DNA of 64,000 nt from Monodelphis domestica (GCF_027887165.1 NC_077231.1:130234487-130298486), one strand, 5' to 3'; numbered from the stretch's first letter, positions 44,066-56,889 are shown. The notes: generated by a model from the sequence alone, not told the origin. Numbers and translations: made by a program.

Positions 44066-45148
44066 AGGACGCCTTTGAGAAAGGCAGCTTTTCATAGACA
44101 AGCTGGGGAGAGGCAGAGTTGGCCTTGGGTGAGTGGCTCTCCAAGGGTAGTCATTAATAATGTGATGTTAGCCTGGAAAGAGGTTTTAAATAGAATCTTG
44201 CCATGATCGGTGTTTGGCCTTGCGCTGTTCTGCATCCATCAGCCACTTACTAGAAGTGTGCTTTGATAACTGGCTTGCTTTTCTCATTGCATAGGCCAGT
44301 GACCATGAGGAGAGGCTAGAACAGGACCTGACAGGTTAGGATGTGGGACCACTGCTAATACAGAGAACTTTAATAAAGTTCTACCTAAAGTCTTAGACTG
44401 GAGTTCAAAAACTGTTATCAGTGCAATGTAGGGGAGGCGGCACTAGTTTATGTGCAAAAGATTTGGGGATTTTGGTGAATTGTAGCTCATGAGTCAGACA
44501 TCTTGACTTATCAAATACTCCTCAATGAATGAAAATTTGTTAAGAGGTTACAATTCTAAGATGGATGGTTATGGGGAGAGGGGGAGGGAGAGGAAGGAAG
44601 GAAGGAAGAGAAAGAAACAAGGAAGGAAGAAGGGGGAGGGGGAGGAGAGAGAGATAAAGGGAGGAAGGGAGAAGAGAGGAGAAGGGAGGGAGAGGGGGAA
44701 GAGAGAGCAAGAACATGGAAGATCTCAGAGGCAAGGCACTAAAAAGACTAAGAAAGACCTACAAAAAAGAGGCGGAGATGAGAAGAAAGAGTATTCTAGT
44801 CGTGGGAATGTATTTCTTAGCCTGTCTGAAAGGAACAAAGAGGCAACACAGCAAGCCTATGACTGGTTTAATCTCAGCAAAGCTGGGTCCTTGGCTTTCC
44901 TCCCACCTAAAGACAATTGAATGAGGGTTTTCTCCCTTTTTTATACCCTAACATAACGGTATACAAGATCCCACCCCAGTCATCAGCCGCTAGTCCTAGG
45001 ACAGTTGAAAATGAGAGATCAAGGAATCTTTCTGTCCCAGATCTTGTACCTTGTATGTATGGTCAAGCCTTCTGCTTGGAACCTCTAAGAAGGCGCAGGA
45101 CTTCTGAGCTACATCCTATGGCAAAAGGCTGGTTTATAGAAAGTTAAT
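44066..45148. repeat. Intronic DNA with a purine-rich microsatellite
   Basis: 44570-44710 is almost pure A/G (GGA, GGAA and GGAAG units). It creates a long Lys/Glu/Gly/Arg frame that is not a gene. The sequence on either side is unassigned. Confidence 0.6.
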
Positions 45149-45149
45149 G

Positions 45150-45151
<2 letters not shown>

Positions 45152-45197
<46 letters not shown>
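45152..45197. repeat. (GT)23 microsatellite
   Basis: A perfect 46-bp GT run, likely polymorphic and able to adopt Z-DNA in principle. Confidence 0.95.
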
Positions 45198-45199
<2 letters not shown>

Positions 45200-45269
45200 T
45201 CAGTTAAATAATACATTAATGTTACTATCTATTCAATATGTTTACTATAATTCTGTTGATCATTAATCA

Positions 45270-46060
45270 TTATCCCAGATGAATCACTTCGAACACCTGG
45301 GATCTTAAAGGGGCTCCGGGATTCTCATTCTCTTCAGGAGGAACCAGTGCAAAGATCGAGAAGTGAGTTGGCATTGATGGGAGGGACTGCAGGTAGGCAG
45401 GTGTCGCTGCATGGCTGAGTGCATTAAGAAAATCACTTGGGTAGGCTATTGCAGGATGGAATGGAAACAGGGAGAGACCAATTGGAAGGCAAGTGTCCAA
45501 GGGAGAGGTGATGACTTGATGCCAGGAGAAGAGATGAGGTCACGGTCCTGCTTTTCTCCAGTAATGCTGCACATGCTATTGTCTAGGTGAGAGGATGTTG
45601 GCGAACTAGGGAGTTTCCAGAGGAGGTGACTGAGGTGGAGGGGCTTGGACCCCAGACCATAAATGCAACTTGAAAGATGTAGGAATGTTTGGCATGGAGT
45701 TAACTCGGTGCCTGTTTTGAAATCTGGATTTGAAGGGCTGGAATCAGTCAAGAGTAGGATTAAGAGGTTTAGGCTTTTTGCCAACCAGAATTTGAATCTA
45801 AACTAGAAGTAGGGGTGTGGGAGTGGATTTAGGTTTCCAGAGCTAACCAGCAATGTACTAGGCTACCTTTGGGCTGGGGGGTTCCCTCTCCTTTGAGGTC
45901 TTTGGGAGAGAACTGGATGATCACGTGTCAAGGCCAGATGCAGATTGAATTAGAAGGGCTTTCCTCTCTGAGGTTCCTTTCAGCTCCTGTGTTCTTGGGT
46001 TCTGTCAGGTTGTGTTCTTTATTTTTGTTGCTCCATAAGTGACAATACTCTGCATATTAT
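45270..46060. other. Intronic DNA, possible dispersed-repeat pieces
   Basis: Text near 45275-45720 may be fragments of the long dispersed repeat family, but the order is unclear. No exon was found. Confidence 0.3.
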
Positions 46061-46069
46061 AATAATAGC

Positions 46070-46260
46070 TGGTGAGCATTTACATAACATTTCAAGATTG
46101 ACAAAAATACTTTTCTTTTTATCTTTACAATTTTGGAAGGTAGGTGCTGTTATTCTTGTTTTATAGATGAGGAAATTGAATCCTTTGTCCCAGGTTATAC
46201 CTTTATTAAGCGTTACATCTGAACTGGAGTTCCAAGGCTAGTCCACCATGCCATGTAGCT
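46070..46260 (-). mobile_element. MIR-type SINE, antisense
   Basis: 'catttacataacatttcaag', 'atctttacaattttggaagg', 'ttattcttgttttatagatg', 'aggaaattgaatcc'. Confidence 0.6.
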
Positions 46261-46454
46261 GTTGTATACTTAAAAACTGCTTGGTAGGCATTGAATATAC
46301 ATTGAATTGAGGTATAAATATATTCTGAAACATTAGAGAAAGTGCTCTAACCATTTTAAATGCTTTCTTTACAATTTTAGAAAAAGACAATTCTGTGGGA
46401 AGTAAAGTTTTTATAGATAGAAAAATTGGTACAATAGGAAAACCAAAAGATTTG

Positions 46455-46815
46455 GAGTCAAAGCCAGCTCATTTGACAGATGAGAAAGTGAGGCAGGCAG
46501 GGTTAAATAACTTGCCCAGGCTCACACAGTGTCTGAGGGCAGACTTGAACTCTGGAAGATAAGCCTGACTGTCCACTGGGCCACCTAGTGGTCCTCTGAG
46601 GGACCTGTTGGATCAGTCATTTCAGTTAGACCTGACTCTTCATGACCCCATTTGGGGTTTTCTTGCCAAAAATTCTAGAGTGGTTTGCAATTTTCTTCTC
46701 CAGGTCATTTCACAGATGGAGAAACTGAGACAAACAGGATTAAATAAGTGTCTGAGGTCAGATTTGAACTTGAGTCTTCATGACTACAGGCTTGGTGCTC
46801 TACTTACTAGCTTTT
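46455..46815 (-). mobile_element. RTE-type SINEs, antisense, partial plus near-complete
   Basis: 46490-46590 is a distal piece ('aacttgcccaggctcacaca', 'gggccacctagtggtcctc'). 46610-46815 is fuller: 'cagtcatttcagttagacct', 'catgaccccatttggggttt', 'agtggtttgcaattttcttc', 'cagatggagaaactgagac', 'cttggtgctctacttac'. Confidence 0.75.
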
Positions 46816-48415
46816 CAGAGGGACTTGTGTTTTAATCCAAGCCTTACTCTGAATTATTACTTTCCACACCTGTTAAATGAAATTGAACTAACTGACCTCT
46901 GAGGTTATTCTAAACCAAATTCTATTACCTTTGTGCCATCCATTTGTAGATAACTTTTAAATATATTTAGAACTAAAAATTATGGTTGTATTTGACATCA
47001 GAGATGCCTTTCATTTTTTATTTGTTTTTGCTGCCTCTGAAAGGTTTAATGTCTAATTTTGAGCCTTTAAAAATATAAATTTTTTGAGTTCTTAAATCGT
47101 AGTGTCAGAGATGATAATTTTCCTCTAATTTAATATAAAATTATTTTCATTTTGTCAGTTATATTTAATATCCAGGTAATGGAGCTAAGTGTACCTGAAT
47201 TATATAAAGATTTTTGTTTTTTAACATGATTTTTTATTCTCTGTGATAATAGAATCTTAGGAGATTAAATCATTTTATACAGATTTTAGACTTTAGCTTT
47301 CTAGAGTTGAGTTTTTATTATAACAAGATGATTATTTTCATTACTAGGGGTTAGAAAGATGATATACAAATAAGGCTGTTAATAACAAGACTTTTTTAGA
47401 ATAGGTGTTTAAAAGTGCCTTCAAAAATATTTTATCTTAATCAGCACTTATTGATCAGTCCCTTTATGCTGGATGTCAGGGATATTGATGTAGGATGTAG
47501 AATCTCTGTCTTTAAGGTATCTGGAACTTTATTGAAATCAAGTTCCACTAAATCAAAAGTCAGTGATTTTTCCTGATTTCTGAATGTTAAATAAACATGG
47601 AGATATAGGTTAGAGAATATGAGTAAAATGGAAAGGGAAAACAAGAGCCTTAGAGCAAGAGATAAAATAGGAAAAAGGTTGAAATATTGGCAGCAGAGAA
47701 TAGTAGAGTGCTGGCAAAATTTAAACGAGGTACTCAAAGATAACAAGTGATTTTTGTTGTTCATGAGAATATATATTGTCACAAATAGGAAGATTTCTCA
47801 AGTCATATATTAAACTATTGGAGTGTGTCTTTGTTATAGTAAAAGTTCTAGCTCTTTTAAAGGGGTAGAACAGGGAAACTTGTCTAACTAGTCACACAGG
47901 ATTTCCTATACCTCTTTTGATTTTGAGATTAAGCAGAAATACCTCTTCAATTTAGATTGTTCTGAGATTTCAAATTCCAGATGACTGAAGCTCTGCATCA
48001 AATTAATGAAAGTTTTCTGTCTAGCTAAGTAAAGCTCCCTGTTAATTATTCTAGCAACAATAAAAATTCATTATTTAAGTGCCTGCTATTTTATTTTACT
48101 ATGTATGTGCATGGTGCTATGCTGTGATTCCAAAGAGAAAAAGAGGGGCGGGGGAAAGCTGCTTTACTATTTTTTAGTTGATACAACATGAACACAGAAG
48201 AATTCAAGGTAGCTTGAGGAGGAGGAGGAGGAGAGAGCATTAACTAAATTAGGGAATTGGGAAAGGTTATTTATGGAGTACTTGTTAACTCTGTAGCTTT
48301 CAGGGAAGTTGAGGTTTCTGATAGTTTGAGATGAGGAGAGTGTACTGTATGCATGAAGGTGAGAGAAAGCATTAGTAAATATTATTAAATAAATAAGAAA
48401 CAACATACATACATA
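46816..48415. other. Intronic DNA, nothing recognised
   Basis: AT-rich. The minus-strand frames at 47441-47782 and 48167-48430 have no recognisable domains. A short GAG/GGA run is near 48219-48236. Confidence 0.45.
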
Positions 48416-48419
48416 CAAG

Positions 48420-48640
48420 AAAAACAACAAGGGAGATTCAAATAGCTTCCAATACCAAAGGAATTGACTTGATTTTGGAGATAGTAGTCAGCCATTAGAA
48501 TTTATTGAGTAGAAGAGAGAAACGTGGTCATTCATGGTCAGAACTATGCTTTAGGAACGTGATTTTGGCAGCTGTTGGGACAAGGAGGCCAGTTGGGAAG
48601 TTATGACACCAGTTGAGACGAGAGGTGATCAGCATGAACC
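48420..48640 (+). repeat. Dispersed mammalian repeat, internal segment
   Basis: 'agaatttattgagtagaaga', 'cgtggtcattcatggtcaga', 'ctatgctttaggaacgtgat', 'tttggcagctgttgggacaa' parallel and extend the family at 1-345. Confidence 0.6.
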
Positions 48641-49149
48641 AGAGACGGGTATGAAAAATGTGAGGAGAAATGACAAGTCTTGGAGGTGATTGGCTATGTG
48701 AAGTATGGGTAAGAGTGTTTTTATGTGTTTATGAGGTTCCTGAGCTGCTTTTAAATGTCATCTTATCCCCACTCTGCTTCTATTATTTATACAGACTGGT
48801 CAGAGGTCTTCACACTTCATCCTGTGTCTTTTCTGACTGGTTCACTTCAGTAGTCCCTTTCTCAAAACTATTTGCCCACTTCTGCCCATGCTGGCCTAGT
48901 TTCCTCTGCAGCCTATAGATTCTTCCTGAACCCAAATCTTCATTGCTCAGTATTTGTAACTCCCAATTAAGCTCTTCATAGTTTTTTAACTGAATTTTTA
49001 TTGATATCTTTTTTAATATCACTGAAATTTCTCCCAGTGTTGTTTTTCCCCCCTCCCACATAATATACTTATATTACTTTTAATAGGCTCCATGCTTTTC
49101 CAGTGCAGCTTTTGACATTACCACCAAAGAAATCTTCTTGTTGTAGCAA

Positions 49150-49520
49150 CCACGGTGATCATGTTAATCAAAAAAATTTTAGGAGTTTCTCATTTCCTAT
49201 TAAATAAAATTCAATCTCATTAGCTAGCCTGCTGCAGTCTTGTTTCTATCTATCTTTCTAGTCTTAATTCACTCTACGCTGCTTTCTAACCAAAGTGGAT
49301 TACTTACTCTTGCCTGAATTTTATGCTATTCTTTCCCAATCTCATTCTAGTGTTGTTCATGCCTGGAATGAACTTCCTTTCTCCACCTATTGAAAACCTA
49401 CCTACCTCTTCAAGGCCTTTGGTCCTAGTTCCTTCTTGAAGTCTTCATTAACAACACCTCCCCTCTTCCAAACTATTATCTTTCCTTTTTTCAAAGAATC
49501 ATCTCATTAAGAATTTTCTG
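49150..49520 (+). mobile_element. L2 LINE 3' region
   Basis: 'aaattcaatctcattagcta', 'tctagtcttaattcactcta', 'tgttgttcatgcctggaatg', 'cctacctacctcttcaaggc', 'gtccttcttgaagtcttcat' type phrases in L2 order. No frame remains. Confidence 0.65.
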
Positions 49521-50885
49521 ACTGTTGCTCATCTAATATGGGACTCCCTAAACAGTAGTACCATTCCTTCTTTGATTCTCTTTTCCTTCTTATAAAAAAT
49601 CCCATTTTATTGTCTTTGGCATTCATTGCCCCACTAATCTTATTCTGAGCATTAGTCCTCTTGACATTACCTTTACTGGATGGTGCTTTGCATAGCTTCT
49701 ATCTTCTGTTAAGCATTTAATTAATTAAGCTTATTAATTTCTGGTTGCCTTTACTTACGTTCTTCTTAAATCCATTGTAGTTACTCTTATCTACCTGGAT
49801 GAAGACATATAAAAAGTTTTCAGTTTAAGGCACATAAATTTTTCCCCAACCCTTATTAGTTGCACTTCAGCCCTTGCTGAGATTTCATCATTTGTATATT
49901 TGAGTCTTGGACAAAAAATCCAAAACCTATTCTTAAACCTGGTTGTAGGCCCCTAGCTATACCCTTCTGTCAGAATTCTCCCTTTTCTCTGCATCAGTGA
50001 TAAAGACATCACCTCTAAAGTCTTCCATTTCTAGTGCAAAACTGCCTAATTATTAGCATTGCTTTTTAGATTCCTTCTGATAGCTTCCTTTGTTCCTTCC
50101 CTCCCCTCTCCAAGAATGGATGGTCAACTTTACTCCTTCTATTCACCTTATTGTTTTTCATTTGTATTACAGTTGTTTGGATTCATACCTTATCCTGCCC
50201 TACTGAACCTTGGGCTCTTTGAAGGAAAGGATCAGTGCTTTTGCTTCCCTTTGCTTTGCAAACCATTGTAAACACAATATTTAGGAGTCCTAGTCATTTA
50301 ATGTTAAGTTGTATTAACATGCTTTTATATAAAAAATTAATGTGTCACTGAGGTACAGAAATGGAAAAGCTTCTTTCCCCAAGGATAGAAAACATTTGCT
50401 TCTTGGGAAGATAACTTTCTTTGAAAAGAAATGAGTAATCTCTTAATTATCTTGTCTTTTTATAGCTGTTACTGCCTCCTGACAGTAATATTATGCAGAC
50501 CTCTCTTTGGAACTTGGTGCTTAATTGACTTTTGGGTCACAAGGGTTAGAAAGGAGGCTTTTTTGGATGACTTTCACATTCAACCCCCTCCCACTCCCCT
50601 CACTGGAATTATAATGAATCAGCAAATTAAATCCCAGCTAGTTACTGAAACTCAGGTTTTTACTTGGCATTATTACATAGTGTAAGCATTTCAATTTAGT
50701 AGGTGGTTTTATTTTCACCACATCAGGTAATGTGAAAGTCAGAGACATTTATAAAAGAAATCACACTTTTAGATTGAGTACAAAAATACCCTATGATATC
50801 TTGAATAAGTTTTTTAAGTTCAAAAACTGGTAACTTGCTCTGTCCTTGCCATTCAACTGTTACTAGTTCTGTGTGCCTACCCCTC
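49521..50885. other. Intronic DNA, possible further L2 scraps
   Basis: L2-like tail text near 50195-50270 ('gggctctttgaaggaaagga'). No exon was found. Confidence 0.35.
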
Positions 50886-50889
50886 CAGC

Positions 50890-51120
50890 TGGTGGAGCAG
50901 GAAATAAAGCAGTGGGCATGGACTCAGAAAGATTTGAGTTCAAATGCAGCCTCTGAGACAGGTATTAGCTATGTGTCCATGGGCAAGTCACTTAACCTTT
51001 GTTTGCCTCAGTTGCTTTAATTGTAAAATAGGGGTAATAATAGCATCTACTTCACAAGAGTTTTTGTGAGGATCAACATTAGATTTAAAAAATGCTTAGT
51101 ATGGTGCCTCTGTTAGGTTC
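50890..51120 (+). mobile_element. MAR1-type CORE-SINE, sense
   Basis: 'ggtggagcaggaaataaagc', 'atttgagttcaaatgcagcc', 'catgggcaagtcacttaacc', 'ttgtttgcctcagttgcttt', 'ggggtaataatagcatctac', 'gtgaggatcaacattagatt', 'atgcttagtatggtgcctc'. This is the best preserved CORE-SINE in the window. Confidence 0.85.
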
Positions 51121-51479
51121 CAAAAGATTCTTGAGAGTGATACATTTGATTTCCAAATTATAGTATTGATTCAGTGGTTAAAATGATCATTTTCATAGGG
51201 ATAATGTCACAAGACATTTTACTTTTTTAAATGAGCGTTTCCATGTATAAAGTAGAACATAAAAAGATTGCATATGAAACTGAATTTGATAGAGTAGTGA
51301 ATACAATGATGTGTAACGCACAGCATTTGTAAATTTTAAAGTGCTTTACAAATGGTTAGCCAGTGCTATTCCATACTGCTTTGAAAAAAGTGTATAAGTT
51401 TAACATGTTATCTTTGAAAGCTGTCCTACTTGTCTGTGCTTCCTTCTGACTTTTTGTTCTCTTTTATGCTTTTTAAAAA

Positions 51480-52230
51480 ATATTGTAGTGGTTATTTCTT
51501 TTCAACAATAACACTTTAGCCCTTACACCAACCCCCACCCCCATATATTAAAAACAAACAAACAAAAATCCTTAGGACAAATAAGCATTTAAACAAAACA
51601 AACCCACAGTGGCAGTTTCTGAATATATGTCTCATTCTATACCTGAAGTCTATTCTCTCTGTCAGAAAAATGGGCAACTTGCTTGCTTTATTATAGGTCT
51701 CCTAGAGATGTGGTTGGTCATTACTTTGATTACAGTTCTTAGATCTTTCAAAGATTGTTTTGTCTTTACAGTCTGTAGAAAAACACTGTAAAAAAAATCT
51801 CCTAATTTTCTTCACTTCACTTTGAATCAGTTCATCTAAGTCTTTCCAAGTTTCTCTGAAAATCATCTATTTTGTTATTTCTCAGGGCAGTTAGGGGTTA
51901 TGGTAGATAGTGCTGGGTCTGAAGTTCAGAAGACTCATCTTCCTGAATGAAATCTGGCCGAAAGACACCATCTGTGTGACTCCTAGGCAGGTTACTTAAC
52001 ACTGTTGACCTCAATTTGCTTATCCATAAAATGGCCTGGAGGAGGAAATGGCAAACCATCCAGTATCTTTGCCAAGGAACACCAAAAATGGAATCATGAA
52101 GAATCTGAAGTAAGACTGAAACAACAAAACAATAAACTAATATTCCATTACATTCATATTACAATTAATTCAACCATTCCCCAAATGCTAGTCATCCTCT
52201 TAAGATTCCAGTTTTCTTTTTCCTTTTAAT
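51480..52230 (-). mobile_element. L1 3' end, antisense, split by a sense RTE-type SINE
   Basis: Antisense L1 text (51480-51885, 'cttcactttgaatcagttca', 'tctaagtctttccaagtttc') resumes at 52133 ('ctaatattccattacattca', 'caaccattccccaaatgcta'). Between them, 51888-52130 is a sense SINE of the RTE group: 'gtgctgggtctgaagttcag', 'aggcaggttacttaacactg', 'gcctggaggaggaaatggca', 'agtatctttgccaaggaaca', 'gactgaaacaacaaaacaat'. Confidence 0.8.
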
Positions 52231-52639
52231 CCTCCCTTCAAGAACAAAAAGTTAAATTTGTTTGGGCTCCTTGCTTTCCTTGAATTGCCTTCCCTATTTA
52301 GGCCTCCCCTCTTACTTGTTTCCCTGATAAGATTTATGTATTTCTACAGAGAACTGTTGGTGTGTATGAATGTGTAAGTGCTCAGCTCTTCTTTGTTTCA
52401 GATAAGAAAGAGGTTCATTTGATGAGGTTTCTTTTGTGTATTCTCTTCAGATGATTTCCCCTACCAGTTATGAGAAATAAAAAGTTCTACTCCTTTTTTC
52501 TTCCTTTCTATAGTAGTGTATATACTTTTTTATATGCTTCTCTTTCCTTTCTTAAAGCCTGCAAAACAGAAACAATTCATCCCATCCCTAGGTCTGATAT
52601 TTTTCTTATTTAACTTTCTCACTATCCTTTGAAAATATT

Positions 52640-53760
52640 AAGGTTCTCAAGAGACACTCATTTCTTCTTTCTTCTCTGTTAAAATGTTAGCACTACATCA
52701 TCAATACAGACTTTCCAAATGCTCAAAGCTTTAACTTGCCAGTTTTCCTTTGACTCTTATTTGTAATTCAGAGTTCCTATTTGGCTCTGATCTTTTCATC
52801 AGAAATGCTTGAAAATCCTCTTCCATTAAATTTCTAATTTTCTCCTCTGTAGGATTATACTCTGTTTTGCTTGATAAGCTATTCTTGGTTGTAAGCCATA
52901 TTAAATCTTTTGCCTTCTGAGATATTCAATTTTAGTTTCTTTCATGTAGGGAAGAAGCTGCCGGGTCTTGTGTACTACTATGGTTCCTTATTATTTGAGT
53001 GACTTATTTCTGGTTTCTTGAAGTGTTGGTTTTTAATTTGATTTGAAAACTACATTTGGAGTATGACATTCCTGTGAGTTTTTCCTTTTTGAATTTCTTT
53101 CAGGATATGACTGTAGATTTTTCCTATTTTCGCCTAATAGACTTAGGCTGTTGTTATTTATGATTTCTTCAACAATAATCAAGGGGATAGCTGGGTAGCT
53201 CAGTGGGTTGAGAGCCAGGCCTAGAGACAGGAGGTCCTAGGTTCAAATTTGGCCTCAGACATTTCCCAGCTGTGTGACCCTAGGAAAGTCACTTAACCCC
53301 CATAGCCTAGCCCTTACCACACTTCTGCATTGGAATCAATACACAGTATTCCAAGACAGAAGGTATGGGCTTTTTAAAAAAAGAATAGATTCCCTCAAAA
53401 CTATACTATTAAAAAAAATCTGAATATATTTGAACCTAGGACCACCCCCACCCCCCACCCCTTCTCTAGGCCTGCCTCTCAATCCACTGAGCTATCCAGC
53501 TGCCCCCTGAGATAATCTATTTCTTAAATTATGTCTTAATGTATTTTTGAGGTTTGTCATGGTAAGATTTTCTTAATATTTTGTTTCAAGGAGTCAATTT
53601 CTGTTTGGTGTAGTTTTTCTTTCTCTAGCGCTTTTATTTCATTTTATAAATTTCTTGCTTTGTTTTTTCTAGATGTTTATGTTATTTTTGTGGGAAATTC
53701 ATTTTTTCTCTTTGAGTCACTACTTAAAATTATTAGTTAGACTGCAAAATTTTCTTAGTA
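52640..53760 (-). mobile_element. L1 ORF1 region, antisense, split by SINEs
   Basis: 'attcttggttgtaagccata', 'tcttttgccttctgagatat', 'agaagctgccgggtcttgtg', 'tttctttcaggatatgactg' and, after the SINE pair, 'tgaggtttgtcatggtaaga', 'ttttgtttcaaggagtcaat' match antisense marsupial L1 ORF1 and its flank as I know it. Frames are broken. SINEs occupy 53183-53512. Confidence 0.6.
53183..53512. mobile_element. SINE pair: full sense copy plus antisense head
   Basis: A sense SINE lies at 53185-53385 ('ggggatagctgggtagctca', 'caggaggtcctaggttcaaa', 'gtcacttaacccccatagcc', 'gacagaaggtatgggct', A-tail). An antisense 3'-less piece lies at about 53428-53510, from 'tttgaacctaggaccacc' to 'gctatccagctgccccctga', with a C-rich expansion at 53442-53460. 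Confidence 0.88.
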
Positions 53761-54735
53761 TTCTTCCCCTACTGTTCCTCTTTCCTCTCCTCCTCATCCC
53801 CCCATCCAGATGTCTTGAATTCTATTAATTTCATTCACTCTTTTTGCATTTAGCCAAATGAAAAAACTAGATAAGAAGTAATTACTATAGGAAGTCTCAA
53901 GGAATGGAGGAGGCAGGCGTACCCCATTTATTGCCGTTTCTATTACTAAATAAACTTTGGATTCAGGGACAAAGCTTAAACTCTCCTGTCCTTCTAATTC
54001 CTATCATTGCCCTTACAATTTAAATAAAATATTACCATTTTATAATGAGACGTTTCACTATAAACTGTCTTGGATGGGATCCATAATTGAATTCTGCTCT
54101 ATGGAGGACAGAATTAGTGAAACTTCAGTGTATTTTTATGGTTGTTAAAATGAAACTAGGCTTTAACATAAAAATGAAAGGTCACATCTGTGTTGAAGCA
54201 TAAGTTCATAGAGTAATGTTTAACATGAAGTTGAGGGTCATTCTACATGTTAATATAAATGAAAACACAAGTAATTCTCATTTTAACATGTCTTCTCAAT
54301 ATTTTGAGATTATTTGGCATTCACCAGTTTTTTAACTTGAAGGTACAACTTACTTACCCAGCAGTTAAATTTTTCTTCTGGATTCAGAAGATTGAGTCTG
54401 TTCATAAGTATGTTTTCTGCCTTTGATTTGGGTGCTCTAAATTATCACCCTTTCCACAGAGTACATATTTAGAATCTAAATAAAAATCTTAGAGAACTTC
54501 ATAGCACAAAAATTATAGATAACTCTCCTCTTCAAACTAGAAAGAGAACATTAGGACTTTGCTTTCTCACTTAGGAGCAGAAATTTCAATGGGGTTATTA
54601 GCATGTGTTTGAAAAGCTGTTATTCAGTAAGGTGATATGTAGGTAAATACATATTTTTAGATTTCTTGAAAAGAGTTTTTTTTTTAAATTCTGAAAAATA
54701 TTAACCCTGAAAGAAGTGGAATCTTATTCCACATT
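53761..54735. other. Intronic DNA, nothing recognised
   Basis: No exon and no firm repeat. The 63-codon frame at 53957-54145 has no domain. Confidence 0.45.
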
Positions 54736-54737
54736 GT

Positions 54738-55135
54738 GCAGAGAATAAAAATGATGGAGTAGAAAGATTGCTTAGATTGGAATTCATAAACATGAAGTCA
54801 GACTGTACCTATCTGTATGATCCTGGGCCAGTCACTTCATCTCTTCTTCAGTTTGTTGTGAATGAAGTGGTTGCAGACTTTAAAGCATCACAGAAATGTA
54901 AATTGTGATGTTAATACTGGTGTTTAATTGTTGGTGTTCAGTCTTCTTAGTCATGTCTCACTCTTTATGACCCTGTGGACCCTAGCATGCCAACACTATG
55001 AGATATTGTTGGCAAAGACTCTAGAGTTTTTGACCATTTCTTTCTCCAGTACCTTTTAGTTACTTGAGTTCAAATCTGGGCTGAGTCACTTATTAGCTGT
55101 CTGATTCTGGACAAGTTACTTAGCCTGTCTTTCCA
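54738..55135. mobile_element. CORE-SINE followed by RTE-type SINE remnants
   Basis: 54740-54910 has 'gatggagtagaaagattgct', 'gtatgatcctgggccagtca' and 'aaatgtaaattgtgatg'. 54935-55050 has 'gtgttcagtcttcttagtca', 'actctttatgaccctgtgg' and 'ttgaccatttctttctccag', then SINE core text to 55130. Confidence 0.6.
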
Positions 55136-55189
55136 CAGTGATTGAACCACTTTATACTTCCCATTTACAGAGCATAAGTGTGACTCTTC

Positions 55190-56700
55190 CCACAATCATT
55201 ATAAAAAATGCCTTTTTATCTTTACCAATCTAATGAGCAAGAGGTTGGATCTCAAGAGTTATTTAATTTAGATTTTTCTTATTTGTGATTTGGAACCTTT
55301 TTGTAAGATTTGTTGATAACTTGCATTCCTAACTTTGAGAAATGCCTATTGCTATGTCCTGACTGCTTATATATTGGGGAGTAGCTCTTATATATTTGTA
55401 TCATTTCCCTGTATAGCTTGAGTATTGTACCTGCCAAGGAAATTTGCAACAAAGATGTTATTTTCCCTCTATAAATTTGGGGGAGTTGATGATTTAATTT
55501 TTTCTTTGTATCCCTAGGATTAAACTAGTGCCTGGGACATAATAGGCACTTAAACACTTATTGACTTCTATCTCTTTACTTGAATTTTTTCCCCTATCTA
55601 TAGCTATGAGGATTTTTCTTCCCTCCCTCCCTCCCTCCCTCCCTCCCTCCCTCCCTCCCTCCCTCCCTCCCTTCCTCCCTTCCTTCCTTCCTTCCTTCCT
55701 TCCTTCCTTCCTTCCTTCCTTCCTTCCTTCCTTCCTTCCTTCCTTCCTTCCTTCCTTCCTTCCTTCCTTCCTTCTCCTTCCTTCCTTCCTTCCTTCCTTC
55801 CTTCCTTCCTTCCTTCCTTCCTTCCTTCCTTCCTTCCTTCCTTCCTTCCTTCCTTCCTTCCTCTGTAGACTTTGCTTTAATACTGCTAAAAGGCTTAAAC
55901 GTGATAGCCTTTGTAAAGCACAAAGCATTTTTCTAATTTCTAGCTTGTGTATCCATGAAGTATAAATGTTGGTATAATCCAATTTCTGTCTGACTGCCTT
56001 ACAGTTTCCCCAGTAGATTTTTAGGAAGGAATCTTTACCTCAGTACTGATTGATGTCTTTGAGTTTATTGAGCTCACTATGCTACTAGGTTCAATCGTTT
56101 CTTTTCTTGTTTACATGATCTCTTCTATTGATCTACTTTTCTGTTTCTTATCCAGGATCACATATTTTTGAATATTGCTTTATAGTTTAGTTTGAGTTCT
56201 GGTAATGCTAGTCCTATATTCTTATTACCCCCTTCTCCTTTCCATTATTTCCTTTCATGATCATTTTTTCTTAGTTGAATTTAGTAATTATTCTGCTAGC
56301 TCTTTGTCACACTTTGGTAGTTCCATGTAGCACTAAATTTGTAAATTGATTTAGATAGACTCATTGACATGGCTCCACGATAAATAGTTGCTATCTCCCT
56401 AATTATTTAAAGTGTTTCTTTATTTCTGTAAAGGGTGTTTTATAGCCATATTCATTTAAATTCTGAGTGTCTCAGGTTAATGCCCAGATCTTTTATGTAT
56501 TTTGTAATTATTCTTAATGAAATTTCTTTTTTTTTGTCTTCTGCTAGGTTTTGTTGGTAATGTAGAAAAAAGGCTAATGTTCTTTGACTTTATTTTGTAT
56601 CCTGCTGTTTTACTGAAGTTAATTGTTTCAATCTTTTAGTTAAATCTCTGGTGTTCCCTAAATACAAGTCATTATCTGCAAATACAGTACACAATTCTTC
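55190..56700 (-). mobile_element. L1 ORF2 region, antisense, interrupted
   Basis: 55190-55475 and 55985-56700 are antisense L1 ORF2 in order: 'tggatctcaagagttattta', 'cattcctaactttgagaaat', then 'cttatccaggatcacatatt', 'aaattgatttagatagactc', 'tgctgttttactgaagttaa'. The gap between them holds an L2/MIR-like tail (55494-55570) and the microsatellite. It is old and frame-broken. Confidence 0.7.
55618..55862. repeat. 245-bp (CCCT)n / (CCTT)n microsatellite
   Basis: About 60 bp of CCCT units (55621-55680) switch to about 180 bp of CCTT units (55681-55862) with one slip, 'cttctccttc', near 55773. On the minus strand it reads as a long KEGR/GGRE repeat. This is not a protein gene. Confidence 0.97.
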
Positions 56701-56889
56701 AATGACAGTATTTTACAGCCTGTTCACACCCACCATGCACTTCTCCATTGCCTTTTGGGTGAGCTTCAGCTTTTCTTTCAAGACTCGTATTCATTCCATG
56801 ACTTATACCCATGTATTCTCACCTTATCTTTCCCAGAGATCTCACTGCCAGGCATATACTCACAAGTCAGTGATCACCAAAGAAAAGTT

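Noticed and set aside
44525..44920. 131-codon Arg/Glu/Gly/Lys-rich frame
   Set aside because: The first two thirds is an A/G microsatellite. There is no supporting splice or domain evidence.
55494..55982. Long Lys-Glu-Gly-Arg repeat frames on both strands
   Set aside because: They are translations of the CCCT/CCTT microsatellite. There is no start context, splice site or domain.
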